From assembly GCA_963708725.1 (NCBI GenBank), contig CAVPTL010000010.1, positions 1 to 64,000 of the forward strand: DNA of 64,000 bases. Reading direction: 5' to 3'. Made by a program: the position numbers and the translations under genes. The stretch is from CAVPTL01 sp963708725. Lineage in GTDB: Bacteria; Actinomycetota; Thermoleophilia; Gaiellales; JAICJC01. The notes under the pieces are model-generated. The model did no database searches. It had not been told where the DNA came from and saw only the letters and a list, made by a program, of their open reading frames with translations. How positions within the stretch are numbered: the first letter of the stretch is position 1; each line of letters begins with the position of its first letter. Below are positions 57,921 through 64,000 of this stretch, one piece after another.

Positions 57921-59202
57921 TCAGGATGCCGCGCGCGGCCAGTGCTCTGTTCGTTCGGTCGTCCCGACCGGCAGAAGCATGGTGGTGGTGGTCCCACTGC
58001 CGACCGTCGATTCGACTGTGAGCGTTCCGCCTGCCCGCCGCACCCGCTCCTCGGCGGCCCGCAGGCCAAAGTGGAACTGTCCGTCATTCGTCGAGGCCAG
58101 CCGCTCACTGTCGAATCCCACGCCATCGTCGGCGACCACCAGCTCCACGATGCTCCCGTTCAACGCAACCTTGAGCTCGACCACCTCGGCCTTCGAGTGC
58201 TTGCGCGCATTTTCGAGCAGCTCCTTGGCGGTACGGAAGGTCAGCCGTTCCGACTCCGCCGCGAATCGGTCGGGCGTCACGTCAACGGCGACGGCGAAGG
58301 TGCCGCGCCCGATCCGCCCGGCGGCCTCGAGCAGTGCCGGCCGCAAGCCGTCGTCGAGTGCCGGGGGATACAGGTCAAAGCTCAGTCGGCGCGCCCGCGA
58401 GATTGCCTCTTGCATGAGCTGGAGCGCGTCACCGAGGTCATGGGTCTTCCCGTCCGGCGCCTGTCTCGTCTGAATCAGATCGAGCTTCATGGTGGCGGCG
58501 GTCATCACCTGGATGGTGTCGTCATGCAGCTCAGACGCAATCTTTGCTCGCTCGCGTTCGGCGGCCTCGTCGAACTCGCGCTGAAGCCGGTCCCGCTCAG
58601 CCTGGGTGTGTCTCAACTGAGCCACGGTAGCGCGCAGTCGCACCGCGGTCGCATTCACAAGCATGATGATCGGAAACGAGCGCGATCGCAAACCCAATGG
58701 CGTTGATGGTGGCGTCCGTCGGACTTTCGGTGAAATAGCTCACCGCGCTCAATGTCGCGAGCCCGAGCACGGCGCAGGTGGCCGCAACTCCTGGCCCCCA
58801 CAGGAGCGCCGCAACCGCGGGAAGCAATACTGTCCACGCGATCCGCGCCTCAATCGGAAGGCCCGTCTGAGTCGCTCCCTGGGCTTGGATAACCGACGGC
58901 AGGACCCCCATCAGAATCACCGCAGCGCGCGGCCCAAGCGCTTCCTGGCGCCGCAGCCAGAGCAGCAGCACAGCACACACAACCAGCCGGCTGACCGCGA
59001 ACAGCTGCCACCCCGGAGGGCGGCTGATCGACGCAGCCATCGCCCCGTACGGGAGCGCCACCGCGGCGATCAGCATGACCACCCGGACCTTCGCCTTCGG
59101 GTCGTCGTTCACGACCCCCATGACCAGCGCGTTGAGCGACTCGAGCGCGGCGCGGCAGAGGTTACGCGGGATCAGGAAGGAGGCAGTTGGAGTTCGAGCC
59201 AT
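57921..59202 (-). pseudogene. NarL-type sensor histidine kinase, frameshifted between membrane and kinase parts
   Basis: Two frames make one protein of about 425 aa. The N-terminal frame (from ATG 59202) has about five to six membrane helices and ends FAIALVSDHHACECDRG, out of frame after the last helix. The other frame supplies IIMLVNATAVRLRATVAQL, then HisKA_3 with the phospho-acceptor His in KIASELHDDTIQVM and an HATPase domain (LLENARKHSK, DDGVGFD, FGLRAAEERV). Removing one base near 58679 joins ALVS to IIMLV and restores a continuous helix. No response regulator is adjacent. The gene interrupts nadD-rsfS. Confidence 0.75.
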
Positions 59203-59297
59203 ACGAGTACACGGGAGCCTCTCTCCCCGGCCGCCACGGGAAGAGAACGTCGCCGGAGTCTCGCACGCACCCCGGAGAATGGCAACCATAACATTTG

Positions 59298-59843
59298 TTA
59301 CTTGTAAATGTGTTCGGCGGTCACCAGCCGAAATACAGCCGGAGGCAGCCGGTCTTCCACGTCGGCCCCGCCGTGGAGCGCCGATCGCACCCCACTCGAC
59401 GAGAGATCGACCGGGGCCATCTCCAGCGCTCGCGCCCCGAGCGCGGCCGAGTCGATGTCGTCGCGAGGCGCCACCACGATGGTCGCCAAACCACGAACCC
59501 CGGCCGGATCGTGCCATTGGTCAAGCCGAGCAAGCTGGTCGGCACCCACGATCAGAAACAGCTCGCCCTGCCGCTCGAGGCTCCTCAAGGTGTCAACCAT
59601 GTAGCGTGAATCCCCGGCGTTCAACACCAGTACCTCCACGCCCGGGAGCCCGGAAAATGCCGCCTGCGCCAGCCGGCCGCGGACGTCGGCTGACACCTGC
59701 GATGCGGCTCGATGCGGCGGATCGGCGTCGACCACGACGATCAGGTGGTCGAGCCCGAGCTGCTCGATCGCCGCCGTGGCAACCGCGACGTGCCCATTGT
59801 GGGGCGGGTCGAACTGCCCACCAAACACACCGACCCGGGTCAT
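59298..59843 (-). CDS. nadD: Nicotinate-nucleotide adenylyltransferase
   Basis: 181 aa. Makes NaAD in NAD synthesis. The nucleotidyltransferase motif VFGGQFDPPHNGHVAVA near 6-22 (GGxFDPxHxGH), VVDADPPHR near 37-45 and the C-terminal SSSGVRSAL near 148-156 (SSTxVR). Overlaps obg by four bases. Confidence 0.9.
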   Translation of the reverse strand: MTRVGVFGGQFDPPHNGHVAVATAAIEQLGLDHLIVVVDADPPHRAASQVSADVRGRLAQAAFSGLPGVEVLVLNAGDSRYMVDTLRSLERQGELFLIVGADQLARLDQWHDPAGVRGLATIVVAPRDDIDSAALGARALEMAPVDLSSSGVRSALHGGADVEDRLPPAVFRLVTAEHIYK

Positions 59844-61123
59844 CGTGGGCGCCGGGGCTGATACACAAGCCGATGGTTTCCGACGAGCACGTCGTCTCCC
59901 GGCTTGGCGCCGGCTTCCCGCAGCGCCTCCTCGATCCCGAGCCGCTCGAATTCGGCAGCAAGCCGGGCGACCGATCCCTCGTCCTCGGCGTCGAGCGTGG
60001 CCGCGCGACGCTCGATCTCACCGCCGGCGATCCGCAACTCGCCCTGATCGCGCAGGATCCGATACGTCGGGCGAAGCGGAGCCCCCGGGCGGTACTCCAG
60101 ATACTCGGGGAGCTCGGTCTCGACGTCATCGGATTCATGCGGTGCCAGCTCCGGGATGATCTCGAACAGGCGTGCGACCAGCTCCGCCACCCCCTCGCCG
60201 GTGACCGACGAGCACGCCATCGCGGCACCGGATTCCTGGAGAAGCACGGCCCGCTCGTCGGGCGGAATCTGGTCGATCTTCGAGAGCACCATCAGCTGCG
60301 GGCGCTCGGCCAGCCCGCCGCCATGCAGTGCCAGCTCGCGGTTGATCGTGTCGCGGCGGTGACGGATGTCCGCGGCGCCGTCGGCGGCGTCGACCAGATG
60401 GAGAAGCAGCCGCGCACGTTCGAGGTGGGCCAGAAAATCGTGGCCCAGCCCCACGCCGTCACTTGCGCCCTCGAGCAACCCGGGCACGTCGGCAACCGTC
60501 AACTGGCGACCGTCCGCGCTATCGACGGTGCCCAGCACCGGCGCGATGGTCGTGAATGGATAGTCGGCCACCTTCGGGGTGGCATTGGAGATCGCCCGCA
60601 AAAGCGAGGATTTCCCGGCGTTCGGGAACCCGAGCAGCGCGGCGTCGGCAACGAGCTTGAGATGGAGCTCCAACCACCGTTCCTCGCCGGGCTCGCCGAC
60701 CTGGGCGATCTCGGGAGCCCGATGCCGCGCGGTGGCGTAGTGCCGGTTGCCTTTGCCGCCACGCCCACCGCGCACGAGCGTCGCGCGTGCACCAGGGTGC
60801 GCAAGGTCTGCCACCAACGCGCCCGACTCTCGATCGGACACCTGCGTGCCGACGGGGACAGTGACCACCTTGTCGTCCCCGCTGCGCCCGTTCTTGCCCG
60901 AGCCCTTGCCGTGCTGGCCGCGCTCTCCTCGAAAGTGGGACGCAAATCGAAAGGGCGTCAGATCACGGAGGTCGGGATCGGCCAACAGAATCACATCGCC
61001 GCCATCGCCGCCATCGCCGCCGTCCGGTCCGCCGCGGGGCACATACTTCTCACGCCGGAAGCTGACGCAGCCGTTTCCGCCGCGCCCGCCTCGCACCTCG
61101 ACTGTCGCGCGGTCTGCGAACAC
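59840..61123 (-). CDS. obg: GTPase Obg/CgtA
   Basis: 427 aa. Essential late 50S-assembly GTPase. Glycine-rich Obg fold (RGGRGGNGCVSFRREKYVPR near 12-31, PDGGDGGDGGDVIL near 34-47), G domain with GFPNAGKSSLLRAI near 166-179, DVPGLLEGASDGVGLGHDF near 210-228 and a SKID-type G4, then a C-terminal OCT-like domain. GTG at 61123 has AGAGAGG six bases upstream. It follows rpmA by 19 bases. Confidence 0.94.
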   Translation of the reverse strand: MFADRATVEVRGGRGGNGCVSFRREKYVPRGGPDGGDGGDGGDVILLADPDLRDLTPFRFASHFRGERGQHGKGSGKNGRSGDDKVVTVPVGTQVSDRESGALVADLAHPGARATLVRGGRGGKGNRHYATARHRAPEIAQVGEPGEERWLELHLKLVADAALLGFPNAGKSSLLRAISNATPKVADYPFTTIAPVLGTVDSADGRQLTVADVPGLLEGASDGVGLGHDFLAHLERARLLLHLVDAADGAADIRHRRDTINRELALHGGGLAERPQLMVLSKIDQIPPDERAVLLQESGAAMACSSVTGEGVAELVARLFEIIPELAPHESDDVETELPEYLEYRPGAPLRPTYRILRDQGELRIAGGEIERRAATLDAEDEGSVARLAAEFERLGIEEALREAGAKPGDDVLVGNHRLVYQPRRPR

Positions 61124-61142
61124 CGCCGGCCTCTCTGCGCCG

Positions 61143-61400
61143 CTACGCGGTGAGCGCGTGCACGTTGATGTATCGCTTGCCGTTGCGGCGAGCGAACTCG
61201 ACCGTGCCGTCGACCGTCGCAAAGACGGTGTCGTCGCCACCAATGCCGGTCCCGGCACCGGGATAGAAGCGGGTGCCGCGCTGGCGGACGATGATCGAGC
61301 CCGCGGTCACGGTCTGACCGGCGAACACCTTGACGCCAAGTCGCTGCGCGTGCGAGTCGCGGCCGTTCTTCGATGAGCCAAGACCTTTTTTATGCGCCAT
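61143..61400 (-). CDS. rpmA: 50S ribosomal protein L27
   Basis: 85 aa. MAHKKGLGSSKNGRDSHAQR at the start is the L27 signature; the N terminus reaches the peptidyl-transferase centre. It starts directly with MAHKKG, so no cleavable N-terminal extension of the Firmicutes type. Overlaps the rplU end by 11 bases. Confidence 0.95.
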   Translation of the reverse strand: MAHKKGLGSSKNGRDSHAQRLGVKVFAGQTVTAGSIIVRQRGTRFYPGAGTGIGGDDTVFATVDGTVEFARRNGKRYINVHALTA

Positions 61401-61791
61401 CGGGGGTCGCCTCCTCGGTCACAACGCTCGCCTCGGGCGTCTCCTTGGGAGCAGCCTTCTTCCGAGGAGCCCGCTTGGGCTTGGCCGCGGCGCCACCGAT
61501 CGAGTCGATCGCAATCCGCGAGAGCTCCGAGCGGTGTCCGCGCATCTTTTTGAACCCGCGCTTGGGCTTGAACGTGAACACCTTGAGCTTTTCGCCGCGA
61601 AGGTGTTCGACCACGGTCGCGGTGACGGTGCCCTCGAGCTTGGTGCGATCGGTCTGCACCGCTTCGCCGCCGGAGAACAGCACCTCGGGGGTGAAGCTCT
61701 CACCAGCGGCATGCGGCTGCCGATCGACGAGAAGCTTCTGCCCCTGCTCGACCTTGTACTGCTTGCCACCGACTTTGATTACTGCATACAT
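61390..61791 (-). CDS. rplU: 50S ribosomal protein L21 with Lys/Ala-rich tail
   Basis: 133 aa. Core L21 (MYAVIKVGGKQYKVEQGQKL near 1-20; KPKRGFKKMRGHR near 75-87), then a tail of about 30 residues starting KPKRAPRKKAAPKE that is longer than in most bacteria. TGC-TAGACT (extended -10, complement of 61802-61807) leaves about four nt of leader. ATG at 61791. Confidence 0.93.
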   Translation of the reverse strand: MYAVIKVGGKQYKVEQGQKLLVDRQPHAAGESFTPEVLFSGGEAVQTDRTKLEGTVTATVVEHLRGEKLKVFTFKPKRGFKKMRGHRSELSRIAIDSIGGAAAKPKRAPRKKAAPKETPEASVVTEEATPDGA

Positions 61792-61810
61792 AAGCGCGCG
61801 GAGTCTAGCA

Positions 61811-64000
61811 TCATGAGCCCAGGATCTTCCCCAGCAGACCGCTCTTACGACCGGTGGCCGCGGGGGATTCAGGCGCGACCGGCGAGGCCGGCGCCGGCTC
61901 GGGCGCGACCTCGGGCGCGACCTCGGCCGTGACAGGCGCCGGAGCTTCGGCCGGAGTGGCGGCGGCGGTCTCTCCCGCCCCGTCGCCGTCGGCGGAGGCC
62001 GCCGCCGCTTTGGCGGCCGCCGGCTTGCGCGTCGTCGTCCGCTTGCGCGGAGCCCGCTTGGCCGGCGCGGGCTTGGCCGGTGCATCCTCAGCCGCCGAAG
62101 CGTCGTCGGTCGAGACTGCTTCGGCCGAGACGCCGTCAGGCGCCGGCTCTGAGCCGGCGTCGGCATCAACGGTGCCGTCACCATCCGCACTCGCTGCGGC
62201 GGCGCTGCCACCACGGCTACGGCCGCGGCCTCCGCGGCGGCCGCGGCGACGCTTGGTCGCAGTCGGCTCGCCCTCGGTGCTGTCGTCGCCGTCCGCGGTG
62301 GAAGATGCCGGGGCATCGTCTTGCGGCGTGTCGGTCGCTGCGTCGCCGTCGCTCGCCGCCGCAGTTGCCGCCTTGGGCTTGCGCGTGCGGGTGCGCTTGG
62401 GCTTTGGCTTCTCCTCAGCCTCGGTGCCATCGGCGGGGACAGCCGCCGCGTCGATGACATCGGCGTCACCTTCGGCGCTTGCGGCCTTGGATCGCGACCC
62501 GGCGCGCGGCTTCGCCGCAGCCTTTGGCTTGGCGGGCGTGCGCCGCCCGCGCCGCGGCCGCTGCTCGAGTTCGAGCCGCTCACCGATCTCACGGTCAAAC
62601 TCCGGCAGCTCCAACCCGCCCGGCTCGACCGGCAGCTCGATCATCTTGGGAGTCGCATCCACGAGGCTCGCAAACGCCATGGTGCGAGTCACCCGGTCGA
62701 TCTTCACCCGCAGGTCCTGACCGACATACCCAATCGCTCCACCGATCACGACGGAGTACGCATCAACGTACGCAAGGGCGTCGGTGGTGTTGTACATGTG
62801 CGGCTCGGCAATCTTGACCCGCACCATCGCATCCTCCTTGACCGTCGGCTTCCCGGCGAGAATCTCCTCGCGCGAGCCGTCGGCGATCACATCGATCTCG
62901 TCGAGTGCGAGGTGTGAATGGGGCTCGAGCGAGTAGTACTTGCCGGTATCGCGCTCGAGCTCCAGGAGCTTGGCCCCACCAGGGCCGACCAGGAGCGACG
63001 CCACCTTGGAGTTGACCTTGATCAGGAATGCCTCGGAGCTCGAGGCACGGGCGAGTTTTCGCAGCCGCCGTTCGGCCTCCACCGCCATCGTGTCCTCGCT
63101 CAGCACCACACCCTCGCCGCCACAGGTCGGGCACGTGCGAGTGAGAATCTCACGCACACCCTCGGTCACGTTCTGACGCGTCATCTCGACCAGGCCCAGC
63201 GGCGAGATCTCAACCAGATAGGTCTTGGTGCGATCCTTCTCGAGCTCGGCTTGCATCACCTTCAGCACTTCGGTGCGGTTCTTGTGAGAGGACATGTCGA
63301 TGAAGTCGACGACGATGATGCCGCCGATATCGCGCAGCCGAAGCTGTCGAATCACCTCGCGCGCCGCCTCGATGTTGTTGCGCGTGATTGTGTCCTCGAG
63401 CCGTCCGCCGCCGCCGACAAAGCGCCCGGTATTGACATCGATGACCGTGAACGCCTCGGCGAAGTCGAACAGCAGATAGCCGCCGGAGGGCAGGTCGACC
63501 CGCCGGTTGAGGGTGGATCGAATCGCGGCATCGACACCGTGGGCCTCGAACAGTGGTGTGGCCTCGGAGTAGAGCTCGATCCGGTCGACAAACTCCGGCT
63601 GGGTGGTGCGCACCCAGCCGAGGATCCGCCGATACTGGCGCTCGGAATCGACAATCACCTTGTCGACGTTTCGCGCGAGCAGGTCGCGAATCACCCGCAA
63701 CGAGAGGTCGGCCTCGGCGTGAATCAGGGTGGGAGCCTTTGCCCCTGCGACGCGGGCGTGGACATGGGCCCACAGGTGTCGCAAGAACCGCAGGTCGCGT
63801 TCCAGGTCATCCTCGGTCGCACCGGCGGCTGCCGTGCGCACGATGATGCCCACGTCCTTGGCCTCGAGCTTTCGGGCGGCGTCTCGCAGCCGGTCGCGCT
63901 CGCCGTCGGGAAGCCGGCGGCTGACGCCAGAGCCCTCGCCGTCGGGCGACAGCACCAGGAAGCGGCCGGCCAGCGACAGCTCCATGGTTACCCGTGCGCC
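61811..64000 (-). CDS. rng: Ribonuclease E/G, 5' end beyond window
   Basis: Partial, at least 729 codons. The frame is open to the window edge and ARVTMELSLAGRFLVL matches the RNase E/G middle (GARVTxxISLPGRYLV), so the S1 domain is outside the window. Catalytic acids in FTVIDVNTGRFVG and IIVVDFIDM, zinc-link CPTCGGEG near 285, and a TRAM-like segment near 395-455 follow. The last 250 residues are a low-complexity Ala/Pro/Lys/Asp tail with RGRRGGRGRSRGG, probably an RNA- or partner-binding region. It leads the rng-rplU-rpmA-obg block. Confidence 0.92.
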   Translation of the reverse strand, partial: GARVTMELSLAGRFLVLSPDGEGSGVSRRLPDGERDRLRDAARKLEAKDVGIIVRTAAAGATEDDLERDLRFLRHLWAHVHARVAGAKAPTLIHAEADLSLRVIRDLLARNVDKVIVDSERQYRRILGWVRTTQPEFVDRIELYSEATPLFEAHGVDAAIRSTLNRRVDLPSGGYLLFDFAEAFTVIDVNTGRFVGGGGRLEDTITRNNIEAAREVIRQLRLRDIGGIIVVDFIDMSSHKNRTEVLKVMQAELEKDRTKTYLVEISPLGLVEMTRQNVTEGVREILTRTCPTCGGEGVVLSEDTMAVEAERRLRKLARASSSEAFLIKVNSKVASLLVGPGGAKLLELERDTGKYYSLEPHSHLALDEIDVIADGSREEILAGKPTVKEDAMVRVKIAEPHMYNTTDALAYVDAYSVVIGGAIGYVGQDLRVKIDRVTRTMAFASLVDATPKMIELPVEPGGLELPEFDREIGERLELEQRPRRGRRTPAKPKAAAKPRAGSRSKAASAEGDADVIDAAAVPADGTEAEEKPKPKRTRTRKPKAATAAASDGDAATDTPQDDAPASSTADGDDSTEGEPTATKRRRGRRGGRGRSRGGSAAAASADGDGTVDADAGSEPAPDGVSAEAVSTDDASAAEDAPAKPAPAKRAPRKRTTTRKPAAAKAAAASADGDGAGETAAATPAEAPAPVTAEVAPEVAPEPAPASPVAPESPAATGRKSGLLGKILGS

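Noticed and set aside
59280..59312. AT-rich inverted repeat (ACATTTG...TAAATGT) at the nadD stop as a regulatory site
   Set aside because: Short arms at a gene end; probably a weak terminator, with no further support.
61854..62720. Long plus-strand Ala/Ser/Pro frame opposite the rng tail
   Set aside because: It mirrors the low-complexity Ala/Pro/Lys tail of RNase E/G and has no independent start signal or family features.

Overview
The window is 64 kb of high-GC, densely packed bacterial chromosome. The housekeeping gene order, GTG/TTG starts, GTGA/ATGA start-stop overlaps, many apparently leaderless genes and an actinobacterial PFK type all point to an actinomycete-like organism. My best guess is Thermoleophilia (Solirubrobacterales), inferred from gene order and protein style and not tested by any search. 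Most genes are on the minus strand. I see no prophage, transposase or CRISPR array.

Layout. 0.1-5 kb: scattered metabolic genes (two cupins, a tartrate/malate-type dehydrogenase, a DUF2252 protein, a class II glutamine amidotransferase). 5.0-7.6 kb: an arsenic-type operon read arsR > aquaporin > metallophosphoesterase > arsC. 7.6-11.3 kb: two coupled MutS-like ATPases preceded by a 55-residue ORF whose ribosome binding site lies in a perfect hairpin. 11.5-14.7 kb: membrane protein, TetR, PilZ-like protein and a predicted PPi-dependent phosphofructokinase. 14.7-34.3 kb: a very long minus-strand block reading murJ, hydrolase, lepA, hemW, hrcA, GT87, HTH-TPR, 38-aa peptide, dnaJ, prmA, rsmE, mtaB, yqeY, phoH, ybeY, dgkA-PAP2, pseudokinase, cdd, era, deoC and a trpC-like gene. 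This is the classical lepA-to-era order of Gram-positive bacteria, but grpE and dnaK are missing between hrcA and dnaJ. 34.4-41.1 kb: rpsT, holA, an Rrf2 regulator, comEC, comEA and leuS. 41.2-46 kb: DUF2269, corA, a membrane protein, an MBL hydrolase and an amidase. 46-48 kb: msrA with a YedY-like molybdoenzyme and a b-type cytochrome. 48-52.7 kb: PHP, mobA-like, fdhD and a NuoEF/HoxU-like diaphorase without a catalytic subunit. 52.9-56.5 kb: a TIG-repeat secreted protein, a zinc dehydrogenase and an MFS-cNMP fusion. 56.5-64 kb: tRNA-Ala(GGC), then the rng-rplU-rpmA-obg-nadD-(kinase)-rsfS block, with rng cut by the window edge.

Most notable. The MutS-like pair has Asn-Glu where MutS has the Walker B Asp-Glu, in both members, and one partner has also lost the switch histidine; they look like an asymmetric heterodimer. 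Two genes have start regions folded into perfect inverted repeats (the 55-aa ORF at 11.2 kb and dnaJ at 25.07 kb). The trpC-like gene after deoC has lost every catalytic residue of indole-glycerol-phosphate synthase. At least ten genes have a -10-like hexamer exactly six bases before the start codon, suggesting widespread leaderless transcription. Three reading frames (hemW, a sensor histidine kinase, and the tail of the pseudokinase) appear broken by single-base shifts; these may be assembly errors or real.
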